This document shows positions 26,880-36,561 of a DNA stretch of 64,000 nt, piece by piece. The position numbers were made by a program, and so were the translations under genes. The notes under the pieces are model-generated. The model made no database searches and was not told where the DNA came from. It was given only the letters and a program-made list of their open reading frames with translations. Location of the stretch: positions 124,001-188,000 of the forward strand of contig NZ_JAUORV010000009.1 of the NCBI RefSeq assembly GCF_030548205.1. The letters run 5' to 3'. How positions within the stretch are numbered: the stretch's first letter is position 1; every line of letters begins with the position of its first letter. This stretch comes from Aliiglaciecola sp. 3_MG-2023. Lineage in GTDB: Bacteria; Pseudomonadota; Gammaproteobacteria; Enterobacterales; Alteromonadaceae.

Positions 26880-28927
26880 TGCCTTACCGACACCAGAAAG
26901 ACCTTACCATTAGCCATGGGTTCTCACTTATAGAAGTGATGATCGCCTCTTTAATACTGGTTGTGGGAGTAACCGGATTTGCCACAATGCAAAACCACGT
27001 AATGAGCCATAAACAAGCTACTGATCTCCACGCTATCGCTGTCCAAGTAGCAAAACAAAAAATGATAGAACTACGACATTTCGAACAAAACAGAACGTCC
27101 GAAGATAAACTAAACTTTCAATCTATCGCCGATGACCAAGGCGGTGCTTCTGATCCCGGTGAGATTGAAGTAGTCAAAAATACTCACACTGAAAATACCC
27201 ATACATTTAACCTGCATTGGGAAGTCAGCGAACAATATTTCGTTGACTCAGATGACGATGGAAAAGCTGATAAATGGGTTACTAAGGAGTTTGAAGGGTT
27301 ACCCTTACCTGTGCCAGATTTGCCCCCGAGGAAAGAAGCAAAAGTGCAGGTTAGTTGGATAAACGCAGAAGGTGAAGCAAAGAAATACGAGTTAAGTAGT
27401 TTTATTGCTCCCATTCCCGCCCATAGAAGTTTTCACGCTTTTAATAAGATTTCAGATATAGAGCTGACTCCTAACACCCAACTCATGTTAGCCCCTCATC
27501 ACCAGCCGATTTTGCATGAACTGAATAAGAACACCCTGCAAACCAGTTCTCCTATGAAATACGATAGTAAAACCCAAGTCACCCAACTGAGTTCTTTTCA
27601 GCTAACTTACAACGAAGATCCTAAACTCGCAATTGTACAACAACAAAGGGAATTCGCCTTTACACAATGTCGCTGTAGATTATCAGTAGAAAGCAACGCC
27701 AAAACACCGGCTCAGATAACCCTAAATGGAAATCAGCTAGCAATATTGACAGGTAAATGGATCAATAAGCTTACTGGTACCGCTGAACCAGAACAGTCGC
27801 CCTTGTGCTCTACCTGTTGCCGAGACCACCACGATACTGAGGAAATGATGAAAGCTCAGAATTACTATCGAAAAGAGTCTGATTCTCCTCATACCCATTT
27901 CCAACGCAAGGACGACGGCAAATACATCAAGGCAAGCAAGTTGGATGATCAATATGACGAGGTATGCCGATTTCAGCGGGTAAATGGTGAGTATGAATTA
28001 CTGCCAGATTTACAGGCCCTGCAAACACTCTCATTCCCTAAGACGCAAATGACAAAAACGTTCAATGTGCAATATCAAAAGCAGGTTAGCAACTTACTGA
28101 AAGCACATATTTTAGGCAAGGAGCTACCTTTATCTACACTAAATACCGATGTGACAGTTGCGCCGTCAGCAAGCCAACTCCAATTACAAAGTATTTATAT
28201 GGAAAGGCTAAAGGAAGAGGACATGGAAACGCTTCAAGAAATGATCCTAAAAGACTCCCCAGATTGGTTAAAACTAACACCGTTTTTAGATATTGAATTG
28301 ACCCTCCATGGTAGTTGGAAAAGCAGTGATACAAGCATTGCATACATAAGTAATCAAGCTAAACAAACTACGTTTTCTCCCAAAGAGCAACAATACGCTT
28401 CCTATAGTAGAGGCCGATTAGTTGCACTGACAGCCGGAGATGCTCATTTATCTCATAGTCTAAACCCAGGGAATGAGGGAATAATCGACTCACCTGCGAT
28501 TTCCGTTTTTAATCAAGAGCAAATTATCTTTAGCCCGCCATTGCAGTTGAAGGTGTTAGGAACCAAATTTCATGGCCTAGCTGGGGATATATATTGTGTC
28601 TCTTCCGTAGACGACATAGAGCAACCCTGCTCAGATAATCAATTCAAAAAACTTGATACGTTAAAAATTTACCCAGAAAAAGGCAAGTTTAGCTGCACCA
28701 TTGAAGAACTGACGAAACCTAATACGAGCTTTTTCAGTTGCTCGAATATACCGAATGGCTGGTTGGGTAAAATCACTATTGATAGTTCAAAGTTAGAGGC
28801 AGAGGCGAATTTTTATTTCAAGTATCCGAGCGACAAGATCAGCAAAGGCAAAAAACTAACCTTAATTGAGCCTGTAGAGAAAACATCAAACTCTGAGTAT
28901 TGGCTGATTGTTGAATTTACAAGTTAA
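26879..28927 (+). CDS. Very large PilV-like protein with Cys/His cluster (candidate pilus tip)
   Basis: The 682-residue protein starts like a PilV pilin: leader ending ISHG, then FSLIEVMIASLILVVGVTGFATMQ. It then extends about 500 residues beyond normal PilV size. An Asp-rich loop DSDDDGKAD (123-131) looks like a Ca-binding site. Residues 264-363 hold a cluster of possible metal ligands: C264 and C266 (CRC), C310, C313, C314 and the adjacent DHHD (CSTCCRDHHD), H338 and H340 (HTH), and C363. The C-terminal half is beta-rich and of unknown fold. Because this cluster has no pilY1, the protein may take the tip/adhesin role; this is an inference. Its ATG overlaps the previous stop (TGATG). No clear terminator follows. 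Confidence 0.85.
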   Translation: MPYRHQKDLTISHGFSLIEVMIASLILVVGVTGFATMQNHVMSHKQATDLHAIAVQVAKQKMIELRHFEQNRTSEDKLNFQSIADDQGGASDPGEIEVVKNTHTENTHTFNLHWEVSEQYFVDSDDDGKADKWVTKEFEGLPLPVPDLPPRKEAKVQVSWINAEGEAKKYELSSFIAPIPAHRSFHAFNKISDIELTPNTQLMLAPHHQPILHELNKNTLQTSSPMKYDSKTQVTQLSSFQLTYNEDPKLAIVQQQREFAFTQCRCRLSVESNAKTPAQITLNGNQLAILTGKWINKLTGTAEPEQSPLCSTCCRDHHDTEEMMKAQNYYRKESDSPHTHFQRKDDGKYIKASKLDDQYDEVCRFQRVNGEYELLPDLQALQTLSFPKTQMTKTFNVQYQKQVSNLLKAHILGKELPLSTLNTDVTVAPSASQLQLQSIYMERLKEEDMETLQEMILKDSPDWLKLTPFLDIELTLHGSWKSSDTSIAYISNQAKQTTFSPKEQQYASYSRGRLVALTAGDAHLSHSLNPGNEGIIDSPAISVFNQEQIIFSPPLQLKVLGTKFHGLAGDIYCVSSVDDIEQPCSDNQFKKLDTLKIYPEKGKFSCTIEELTKPNTSFFSCSNIPNGWLGKITIDSSKLEAEANFYFKYPSDKISKGKKLTLIEPVEKTSNSEYWLIVEFTS

Positions 28928-29061
28928 TTAAAAACTGGCGTAAAGATAACTTGCAACTTTTTACGATAAAGGCGATGAGGCTAGCTTAAGACAGCAAGTA
29001 GCAATTATCTTCTATAATAGGCTCCAACTCGATCTTTAAAAGCCAGAAGACCATAAATTTA

Positions 29062-29094
29062 AATTAATAAAAAGGCCAGTACGAGACTGGCCTT
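29062..29094 (-). terminator. ppiD: Terminator of ppiD
   Basis: The stem AAGGCCAGT / ACTGGCCTT with loop ACGAG lies 27 bp after the ppiD stop. On the minus strand it is followed by TTTTATTAATTT. Confidence 0.88.
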
Positions 29095-29121
29095 CTTGAA
29101 ACTTACTTTAGAGACTGTAAT

Positions 29122-31008
29122 TTATTGAATATACACTTCAATGTCGGCATCCACTTTCAACGCTTCAATGAGGTTGGTAATCTCTATTTGTGACTGCATT
29201 TGTCCCAATTGTCTTTGCATTGCAGATACTTGTTCAGCTGGCAATACGTGTGAGCTGTTAACATGGTTTAGTTGAACAACGCTAATGTCACCATTGGCTT
29301 GTACAACCACCGCTCTATTTTGCTCAGGGTTAGGAGACAATTGAAATACTTTGTTTACAATATCGCCAGGTACTTCGCTGCCAAACCGAGTAATATCACC
29401 TTGCAATTCCCAGCCAGTATTCTTTTCAGTTAGTTTATCCGTGATGTCAGAGCCATTCTCTAACTCTGCTAACACTGACTCTGCCCATGCTTTAGCCGCT
29501 TCCTGTGCTTTTTGAGCAGTCAGCTGAACAACAATTTCTGATTTAACTTCTTCCAATGACTTAGTGCGCTCAGGTTCGTGCTCTTTAACACGAATAATCA
29601 TGACGTTATTTTCACCAATTGAAATCACTTCACTATTGACTCGATCACTTATTAGCTCATCGGAGAACGCTTGATTAACAACCAGTGGACTTGATACTTC
29701 TGCTGGAGGTGCACTTTGCGTAAACAGTGGAGTAGTTTTCACTTCAGTGTCTAAGGCGTCTGCAACTTCTATTAGATCATTTGGCATCTCAAACGCTAAT
29801 TCGGCTGCTGTATTTTGCAGTATAAAAAATTCCTCAATCGCTTTTTCGCGTTTTACTTGCTCAGTCAATGTCTCTTTCACCTCAGCAAAAGGAGTGACTT
29901 GCTGATCTTTGATATCAGTAAGCTTAATGATTTGTAAACCGAAGTCTGATTCTACTATGTCGGTGATATCACCCACATTTGCTAAATTAAACGCAGCCTC
30001 TTCAAACTCTTCATCCATATCACCGCGAGCGATATAATCAAGGTCGCCGCCGTTTTCCGCAGAAAACGCGTCATCAGACACTTCAGCTGCCACTTTAGCA
30101 AAATCTTCACCACCACGTAGACGTGTTAACGTAGTTTCTGCTTTAGCTCTTGCTGCATCTTCATCTTCGCCAAACTCGATAAGGATGAGGGAAAGTCTTC
30201 TCTGTTCTTCTGATTGAAAATCATTAGAAGAACGATTGTATAGCTCTTCTACTTCTTCATCTGTAACTTCAATTCCCGCCATCAAGTCATCTGCATTGAG
30301 TTCAATATATTCTAGACTCACTTTTTCTTGGGTATCAAATGCCGCAATATTTTGCTGATAAAAAATTTCTATTTCTTCATCGTTAATTTCTACTGAATCT
30401 GAAAAACCCTTTGATGGCACGGTAAAATATTGAATATCACGGGTCTGCAATTGCAAGGCAAGAATTCTTGATGCTTCAGACGGCAAACTAAATTCACTGC
30501 CGAGCATCGCACTAACGAATTGTTGGCGCGTCATTTCGCTACGTAAGTAGTCTTTAAATGTACTAGGCTGGAAACCAACTTGACGCAAGGTTGCTTTAAA
30601 ACGCTCATTATCGAATGATTGACCTACCTGAAACTCAGGCATATTCACGATACTTTTACGAACTTGCTCTTCACTTACGCGCAAACCAATCTCTTCGGCT
30701 GCTTGTTCCATCAATTTATCGGCAATCAGTCTATCGAGAACGTTTTTGCGAAACTGGCTCAAATAACCACTATCAGCAGCAAGTATGCTAAAGCTTTCTC
30801 CGTACTGTGCTTCCATTCGTGCACGTTCATTTTGATACGCTCTATCGAATGTGGTTTGGGAAATTTCACTTCCATTCACTGATGCAGCCGCATTACTTGA
30901 TGAAGATACATAACCACCCACGCCCGCAAAGACGAAACTTAAAATAACTAAACCTAGGATCACAACAGCCCAAGTGCCTTGGGATCCTTCTCTGATTTTT
31001 TCCAACAT
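29122..31008 (-). CDS. ppiD: Periplasmic folding chaperone PpiD
   Basis: PpiD is an inner-membrane-anchored periplasmic chaperone that works with the SecYEG translocon. The 628-residue protein starts MLEKIREGSQGTWAVVILGLVILSF, with one membrane helix at about 13-34. A SurA-like N-terminal chaperone domain follows (FDRAYQNERARMEAQYG), then a parvulin domain near residues 265-360 (VSDDAFSAENGGDLDYIARG ... FGLQIIKLTDI). Length and order match E. coli PpiD (623 residues). It lies downstream of hupB in the conserved order lon-hupB-ppiD, but the hupB terminator lies between them. Confidence 0.95.
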   Translation of the reverse strand: MLEKIREGSQGTWAVVILGLVILSFVFAGVGGYVSSSSNAAASVNGSEISQTTFDRAYQNERARMEAQYGESFSILAADSGYLSQFRKNVLDRLIADKLMEQAAEEIGLRVSEEQVRKSIVNMPEFQVGQSFDNERFKATLRQVGFQPSTFKDYLRSEMTRQQFVSAMLGSEFSLPSEASRILALQLQTRDIQYFTVPSKGFSDSVEINDEEIEIFYQQNIAAFDTQEKVSLEYIELNADDLMAGIEVTDEEVEELYNRSSNDFQSEEQRRLSLILIEFGEDEDAARAKAETTLTRLRGGEDFAKVAAEVSDDAFSAENGGDLDYIARGDMDEEFEEAAFNLANVGDITDIVESDFGLQIIKLTDIKDQQVTPFAEVKETLTEQVKREKAIEEFFILQNTAAELAFEMPNDLIEVADALDTEVKTTPLFTQSAPPAEVSSPLVVNQAFSDELISDRVNSEVISIGENNVMIIRVKEHEPERTKSLEEVKSEIVVQLTAQKAQEAAKAWAESVLAELENGSDITDKLTEKNTGWELQGDITRFGSEVPGDIVNKVFQLSPNPEQNRAVVVQANGDISVVQLNHVNSSHVLPAEQVSAMQRQLGQMQSQIEITNLIEALKVDADIEVYIQ

Positions 31009-31250
31009 ATGCGTCTTTTATCTCCGACGGACTAATGAACTCAACCGTATTAAGGTTTTTAAAACGGTAATAAAGCGGCAGGATTATAACGTGAAAATTG
31101 GTTTGATCACCAGTGATATACCCAAGTAAAGGAGATTCAATAGCTGTTTATAATGATCCCTTGTGAATAATCTGGATCTTCAGCCTATTTATCTTATCTA
31201 TCTCTATTAAAATACTCGACTTTGCACGTTTCAGAATTGCGATATTACAC

Positions 31251-31286
31251 ATACAAAAAGGGCGATGATCACTCATCGCCCTTTTT
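31251..31286 (-). terminator. hupB: Terminator of hupB
   Basis: A 14-bp perfect stem (AAAAAGGGCGATGA / TCATCGCCCTTTTT) with loop TCAC lies 16 bp after the hupB stop and is followed on the minus strand by a T-rich stretch. Confidence 0.92.
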
Positions 31287-31302
31287 CAAAAGACTAAAAT
31301 TC

Positions 31303-31575
31303 TTAGTTACAAGAATCTTTAAGAGCTTTACCTGCTTTGAAAGAAGGTACTTTCGCTGCAGCAATCTGGATAGTTTGACCAGTTTGCGGGTTACGACCAC
31401 TTCGAGCTGCGCGCTCACGAACTGAGAATGTACCAAAGCCAACTAGCGCTACTTGATCGCCGTCTTTAAGAGCTGCAGTAACTGCATCGGTAAATGAATC
31501 AAGAGCACGACCAGCAGCTGCTTTAGAAATATCTGCACCAGCAGCAATACTATCGATTAGTTGAGACTTGTTCAC
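31303..31575 (-). CDS. hupB: DNA-binding protein HU-beta
   Basis: The 90-residue protein is HU, the nucleoid-associated dimer that bends DNA. It has [21 protein letters not shown], then [21 protein letters not shown], the DNA-contacting beta-arm region with the conserved Arg-Asn-Pro. It ends [11 protein letters not shown]; a C-terminal Cys is uncommon in HU. The start is GTG with AGGGG 7 bases upstream. A strong promoter and terminator make it a separate transcription unit between lon and ppiD. Confidence 0.97.
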   Translation of the reverse strand: MNKSQLIDSIAAGADISKAAAGRALDSFTDAVTAALKDGDQVALVGFGTFSVRERAARSGRNPQTGQTIQIAAAKVPSFKAGKALKDSCN

Positions 31576-31634
31576 AATAGATCCCCTTCATTTGTTTTTA
31601 TTTATTGTTCCGTAAATTTTTTTAGTACGGTCAC

Positions 31635-31663
31635 GTTATAGCAAGCTTAATTTTTAATTTCAA
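31635..31663 (-). promoter_or_regulatory. hupB: Sigma-70 promoter of hupB
   Basis: On the minus strand TTGAAA (31658-31663) is separated by exactly 17 bp from TATAAC (31635-31640), 60 bp upstream of the start codon. Both hexamers match the consensus at five of six positions. Confidence 0.8.
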
Positions 31664-31792
31664 GCATTGATTTACAATTTATTTACACTTAATGAATCGT
31701 CTCAATCCCTTTTGTGATAAGGCTTCTGACGAATCTGTGCTAAAGGCTACCATATCTTTTAACTTAGTGAAGCCCTAAAATTCAAAAAATAT

Positions 31793-31819
31793 AAAAAAAA
31801 TAGCCGTTATTGGCTATTT
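31793..31819 (-). terminator. lon: Terminator overlapping the lon stop codon
   Basis: On the minus strand AAATAGCC / GGCTATTT with a six-base loop is followed by a long T-rich run. The 5' arm contains the TAG stop of lon, so the terminator begins inside the coding sequence. Confidence 0.85.
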
Positions 31820-34180
31820 TTTCTTCGATTGCACTTTTTCAGTGCTAAAACCCTCTGGGTTTTCCTGTAATGCTAAGTTCAAAACTTCATCAATCCATTG
31901 AACTGCATGGATATCTAAGTCTTGTTTTACATTATCAGGGATTTCTTCAAGGTCACGTTCATTATCTTTTGGAATGACCACGGTTTTAATTCCACCACGG
32001 TGGGCAGCAAGTAATTTTTCTTTCAAACCACCAATGGCGAGTACTTCTCCACGAAGTGTAATTTCACCTGTCATTGCCACTTCTGCTTTCACCGGATTAC
32101 CCGTTAGCGAAGAAACTAACGCAGTACACATGGCAATACCCGCACTAGGGCCATCTTTTGGTGTAGCGCCTTCTGGAACGTGCACATGGATATCACGTTT
32201 TTCATGAAAGTCTTCGTTAATGCGTAATTTTTCAGCTCGACTACGAACCACAGTCATTGCCGTTTTAATTGATTCGAGCATTACGTCACCTAAAGATCCA
32301 GTAAAGGTTGTTTTGCCTTTACCAGGAACAGAGGTCGTTTCTATTGTAAGCAAGTCCCCGCCGACCGAAGTCCACGCCAAACCGGTAACTTGACCTATCT
32401 GATTACTTCCTTCAGCTTTACCATAATCAAAACGTTGAACACCCAAGAAATCTTTTAGGTTTTCTTGATTCGCAACGACTTGTTTCAAGGATTTGTCGAG
32501 TAAGATATTTTTCACCGCTTTGCGGCAAATTTTAGAAATTTCTCGCTCTAAACTACGTACACCCGCTTCCCGCGTGTAATAACGAATAATACCTATGATG
32601 GCAGAGTCTTCGATTACCAACTCACCTTTTTTAAGTCCATTTCGAGACATTTGCTTTTCAACAAGGTGACGGGTAGCAATGTTTAGCTTTTCATCTTCGG
32701 TGTAGCCGGATAACCGAATCACTTCCATACGGTCTAATAATGGACCTGGAATGTTCATACTATTCGAAGTGGCAACGAACATGACATCGGATAAATCGTA
32801 ATCCACTTCCAAGTAGTGGTCACTGAAGGCTCCGTTTTGCTCGGGATCGAGTACTTCAAGTAAGGCTGAAGACGGATCACCTCGCATGTCCGAAGACATT
32901 TTGTCAATTTCATCAAGTAAAAATAGCGGGTTTTTAACCCCTACTTTCGCCATTTTTTGAATTAGCTTGCCTGGCATTGAGCCAATATAGGTGCGTCTAT
33001 GACCTCGAATTTCAGCTTCATCGCGCACACCGCCAAGGGCCATTCTTACGTACTTACGGCCAGTAGCTTTAGCAATTGACTGCCCAAGCGAGGTTTTCCC
33101 CACACCAGGCGGTCCCACCAAACACAAAATCGGTCCTTTGAGTTTTTTCACGCGCTGTTGAACCGCTAAATACTCAAGGATTCTTTCCTTCACTTTTTCC
33201 AAACCATAATGATCGGAATCAAGAATATCATCGGCTTTGGCTAAATCTTTTTTCACTGCACTACGTTTATGCCAAGGCACATTCGCGAGCCAGTCAATAT
33301 AACTTCTCACCACGGTAGCTTCAGCTGACATAGGTGACATCATTTTAAGCTTGCGTAGTTCAGCGGTAGCCTTATCCTTTGCCTCTTGAGGCATTTTGGC
33401 ATCTTCGATTTTCTTGGCTAAAGCCTCAAATTCATCAGGTGTCTCATCAAGCTCACCCAACTCTTTTTGAATTGCCTTCATTTGCTCGTTTAGGTAGTAC
33501 TCTCGTTGACTCTTTTCCATTTGCTTCTTAACGCGAGTACGGATTTTTTTCTCTACCTGAAGCAAATCAATTTCATTTTCCATGAGAGCCATTAAATACT
33601 CTAAACGTTCATTAACGCCTTCCATTTCGAGTACTTTCTGCTTTTCAGACAATTTCAGCGGCATGTGCGCTGCCATTGTATCAGCCAAGCGTGCCGCTTC
33701 TTCAATGCCGCTCAAGGAGGTCAGCACCTCTGGCGGGATCTTTTTATTCAGTTTAACGTAACCTTCGAACTGCGAAATTGCAGAGCGTATCAATACTTCC
33801 TGCTCGTTTTCTGCAACATCTTCATCTTCTTTACGCACAACTTCTGCTACAAAGAATTCATCAGTTTGTAAAAAGGTTTGAATTTGACCTCTAACGTTAC
33901 CTTCAACCAACACTTTCACAGTGCCATCAGGTAGTTTTAGAAGTTGTAAAATAGTGGCAATGGTACCTACTTGATACACATCATCGGTTTCTGGTTCATC
34001 TACACCAGCGTCTTTTTGGGCAACCAAGAAAATCTGCTTATCTTTGTCCATTGCTGCTTCTAAACAACGAATAGATTTTTCCCTGCCAACGAATAATGGA
34101 ATAACCATGTGGGGATACACCACCACATCACGCAATGCCAATACTGGCATTTCAATGCGATCAACTCGCTCATCTGTCAT
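31814..34180 (-). CDS. lon: ATP-dependent Lon protease
   Basis: The 788-residue protein is Lon (LonA), the hexameric cytosolic AAA+ serine protease that degrades damaged and regulatory proteins. The N-terminal substrate-binding domain is at residues 1-300 or so. Walker A GPPGVGKTS is near residue 355 and Walker B FLLDEIDKM follows. The protease domain has the catalytic Ser in PKDGPSAG near residue 677 and the catalytic Lys about 43 residues later in the GGLKEKLLAAHRGG region. Length equals the E. coli protein (784) within a few residues. It sits in the order clpX-lon-hupB and has a heat-shock-type promoter. Confidence 0.98.
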   Translation of the reverse strand: MTDERVDRIEMPVLALRDVVVYPHMVIPLFVGREKSIRCLEAAMDKDKQIFLVAQKDAGVDEPETDDVYQVGTIATILQLLKLPDGTVKVLVEGNVRGQIQTFLQTDEFFVAEVVRKEDEDVAENEQEVLIRSAISQFEGYVKLNKKIPPEVLTSLSGIEEAARLADTMAAHMPLKLSEKQKVLEMEGVNERLEYLMALMENEIDLLQVEKKIRTRVKKQMEKSQREYYLNEQMKAIQKELGELDETPDEFEALAKKIEDAKMPQEAKDKATAELRKLKMMSPMSAEATVVRSYIDWLANVPWHKRSAVKKDLAKADDILDSDHYGLEKVKERILEYLAVQQRVKKLKGPILCLVGPPGVGKTSLGQSIAKATGRKYVRMALGGVRDEAEIRGHRRTYIGSMPGKLIQKMAKVGVKNPLFLLDEIDKMSSDMRGDPSSALLEVLDPEQNGAFSDHYLEVDYDLSDVMFVATSNSMNIPGPLLDRMEVIRLSGYTEDEKLNIATRHLVEKQMSRNGLKKGELVIEDSAIIGIIRYYTREAGVRSLEREISKICRKAVKNILLDKSLKQVVANQENLKDFLGVQRFDYGKAEGSNQIGQVTGLAWTSVGGDLLTIETTSVPGKGKTTFTGSLGDVMLESIKTAMTVVRSRAEKLRINEDFHEKRDIHVHVPEGATPKDGPSAGIAMCTALVSSLTGNPVKAEVAMTGEITLRGEVLAIGGLKEKLLAAHRGGIKTVVIPKDNERDLEEIPDNVKQDLDIHAVQWIDEVLNLALQENPEGFSTEKVQSKKK

Positions 34181-34225
34181 GCTACATCTCGTTTTAGTTA
34201 ACTGCTAGAAAGGTAATGATTATGT

Positions 34226-34253
34226 ATATGGGGTTAACACAGTAAAGTTCAAT
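34226..34253 (-). promoter_or_regulatory. lon: Sigma-32 (heat-shock) type promoter of lon
   Basis: On the minus strand TTGAAC (34247-34252) is followed after 13 bp by CCCCATAT (34226-34233). This fits the RpoH consensus CTTGAA-N13/14-CCCCATNT closely. It lies about 45 bp upstream of the lon start, and lon is a known RpoH target in E. coli. Confidence 0.8.
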
Positions 34254-34424
34254 TAAATAACATTACGATACTATTAAATCTTATTCAATTTAAATTTTTA
34301 TCTTTAAAAATCAAAATGTTAAATAAACTCATAATATGAAATAAATTAATTATTTATTTACCAATAGACTTACTTTGAAGAATGAGTAAAAGATCAGCTG
34401 GACCAAAATATTTTAGACAGCACA

Positions 34425-34453
34425 AATAATAACAAAGGCTCCGAAGAGCCTTT
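34425..34453 (-). terminator. clpX: Terminator of clpX
   Basis: The stem AAAGGCTC / GAGCCTTT with tetraloop CGAA (TTCG on the transcribed strand, a very stable loop) lies 16 bp after the clpX stop and is followed by TGTTATTATTTG. Confidence 0.85.
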
Positions 34454-34468
34454 AGTATTAAAATAACG

Positions 34469-35746
34469 TTATTCTGATGCAGCTTTCTTATCGCCGCCAC
34501 TGTCGTAGATAAGAATCGGTTTAGATTCGCCTTTGATCACCGTTTCATCGATAACGACTTTACTAACACCTGTCATCGACGGTAAATCATACATGGTTTC
34601 TAACAACACTCCCTCAACGATAGAGCGTAAACCACGTGCACCTGTTTTCCGTTGCATTGCTTTGTTAGCGATGGCATGCAAGGCATCTTCACGAAACTCT
34701 AGTTCAGTATCTTCCATTGCGAACAACGCACCATATTGCTTAGTTAGCGCGTTTTTAGGCTCTTGAAGAATTTGAATTAAGGCTTCTTCGTTTAACTCTT
34801 CTAAACTGGTTAGTACAGGTAAACGACCAATAAATTCCGGGATCAGTCCGTATTTAACTAAATCTTCAGGTTCTACTTTTTTGAACAGTTCGCTGGCTGC
34901 TTTTTTGTCGTCTTTATTTTTGACTGTCGCGCCAAAACCAATGCCTGAACCCACAGCTGCTCGCTGTTCAATCACTTTGTCTAGACCTGCAAAAGCACCA
35001 CCACAGATAAATAAGATTTTTGAAGTATCCACTTGCAAAAACTCTTGTTGTGGATGCTTACGTCCACCTTGAGGCGGAACGGAAGCAATTGTACCTTCAA
35101 TTAGTTTTAACAATGCCTGTTGAACACCTTCCCCTGACACATCACGGGTAATCGAAGGATTATCAGACTTACGAGATATTTTATCTATTTCATCAATGTA
35201 AACGATGCCACGTTGGGCTTTTTCCACGTCGTAATCACACTTCTGCAATAACTTTTGGATAATGTTTTCAACATCTTCGCCCACATAACCAGCTTCAGTT
35301 AGGGTAGTCGCATCAGCCATAGTAAACGGCACGTCTAATAGTCTTGCTAGTGTTTCAGCAAGCAGCGTTTTTCCGCTACCTGTTGGCCCGATAAGCAAGA
35401 TATTACTCTTACTTAACTCGATGCCATTGTGAACATCACCACTTCGCAGTCGTTTATAGTGATTATAAACAGCAACCGATAACACCTTTTTAGCATGTTC
35501 CTGACCAATTACATATTCATCCAGATGAGTATGTATCTCTTTTGGTTTAGGTAGTGCGTCTTGCTTTTTCTTAGGTGAAATTTCTTTAATTTCTTCACGA
35601 ATAATATCGTTACAAAGCTCGACACACTCGTCACAAATGAACACCGAAGGTCCGGCGATAAGTTTACGCACTTCGTGCTGACTCTTACCGCAGAACGAGC
35701 AATACAATAGCTTGTTGTCGCCGTCTGTGTTTTGCTTATCACTCAT
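34469..35746 (-). CDS. clpX: ClpX, ATPase subunit of ClpXP protease
   Basis: ClpX unfolds substrates, including SsrA-tagged proteins, and feeds them to ClpP. The 425-residue protein has the N-terminal zinc-binding domain with C16, C19, C38 and C41. Walker [10 protein letters not shown] and Walker [10 protein letters not shown] follow, and the RKHPQQEF region corresponds to the RKH loop. An IGF loop for docking ClpP is visible in the GSGIGFGA segment. It lies 95 bp downstream of clpP, as in E. coli. Confidence 0.98.
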   Translation of the reverse strand: MSDKQNTDGDNKLLYCSFCGKSQHEVRKLIAGPSVFICDECVELCNDIIREEIKEISPKKKQDALPKPKEIHTHLDEYVIGQEHAKKVLSVAVYNHYKRLRSGDVHNGIELSKSNILLIGPTGSGKTLLAETLARLLDVPFTMADATTLTEAGYVGEDVENIIQKLLQKCDYDVEKAQRGIVYIDEIDKISRKSDNPSITRDVSGEGVQQALLKLIEGTIASVPPQGGRKHPQQEFLQVDTSKILFICGGAFAGLDKVIEQRAAVGSGIGFGATVKNKDDKKAASELFKKVEPEDLVKYGLIPEFIGRLPVLTSLEELNEEALIQILQEPKNALTKQYGALFAMEDTELEFREDALHAIANKAMQRKTGARGLRSIVEGVLLETMYDLPSMTGVSKVVIDETVIKGESKPILIYDSGGDKKAASE

Positions 35747-35841
35747 TTAACAATTGCCCCTTCCATTTCGTCTTATCGTTTCATGTTTCACTAACGAGCC
35801 TATATTGACGATACAGGCTAAACGATATACTACTTAATTTA

Positions 35842-36471
35842 CTATTTGGTATTTAGCGCATCTGTTCGATTTGTCAACACTTGGTCGATCAAACCGTACT
35901 CTTTAGCTTCAGAAGCACTCAAAAAGTTGTCACGATCTGTATCTTGCGATACTTTTTCATAATCCTGACCAGTATGTTCAGACATTAAACGATTCAACTT
36001 CTCTTTAATAGACAGGATTTCTTTAGCATGTATTTCAAAATCAGATGCTTGTCCTTGGAAACCACCCAATGGTTGATGAATCATCACCCTTGAATTTGGC
36101 AAACAATAACGCTTACCTTTAGCTCCACCTGATAATAAGAATGCACCCATACTAGCAGCCTGTCCTACACATACAGTGCTTACATCAGGTTTTATAAAGT
36201 TCATAGTATCATATATGGCCATTCCTGCCGTAACAGAACCACCTGGAGAGTTAATATATAAAAATATATCTTTCTCTGGGTTTTCAGCTTCTAAAAACAA
36301 CATCTGCGCTACGATTAGGTTAGCCATATGATCTTCAACTTGACCGACCAAGAAAATAACATTCTCTTTTAACAGTCTAGAATATATATCGTAAGAACGC
36401 TCACCCTTTGCAGTTTGTTCTACTACCATTGGGACAAGTGCATTGAGTGGATCGATTGGATTATTCAACAT
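35842..36471 (-). CDS. clpP: ClpP, proteolytic subunit of ClpXP/ClpAP
   Basis: The 209-residue serine peptidase forms the double heptameric chamber. The catalytic triad is Ser107 ([11 protein letters not shown]), His132 (MIHQPLGG) and Asp181 (DTDRDNF), with the same spacing as in E. coli. A propeptide of about 14 residues is expected. Unlike a simple operon, a strong tig terminator lies between tig and clpP, so most clpPX transcription probably starts in the short gap or reads through. Confidence 0.98.
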   Translation of the reverse strand: MLNNPIDPLNALVPMVVEQTAKGERSYDIYSRLLKENVIFLVGQVEDHMANLIVAQMLFLEAENPEKDIFLYINSPGGSVTAGMAIYDTMNFIKPDVSTVCVGQAASMGAFLLSGGAKGKRYCLPNSRVMIHQPLGGFQGQASDFEIHAKEILSIKEKLNRLMSEHTGQDYEKVSQDTDRDNFLSASEAKEYGLIDQVLTNRTDALNTK

Positions 36472-36481
36472 AAAATTAATT

Positions 36482-36519
36482 CTTCAAAAATAAAAATGCT
36501 CGGTAATTACCGAGCATTT
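36482..36519 (-). terminator. tig: Terminator of tig, between tig and clpP
   Basis: The 26-bp perfect palindrome at 36494-36519 (arms AAATGCTCGGTAA and TTACCGAGCATTT) is followed on the minus strand by TTATTTTTGAAG. It starts 43 bp after the tig stop and ends about 10 bp before clpP, close to its ribosome-binding site. Confidence 0.85.
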
Positions 36520-36561
36520 AATCAGGTGCTGACTATTGAAGTCAATTACCAAAGGCCTAAA

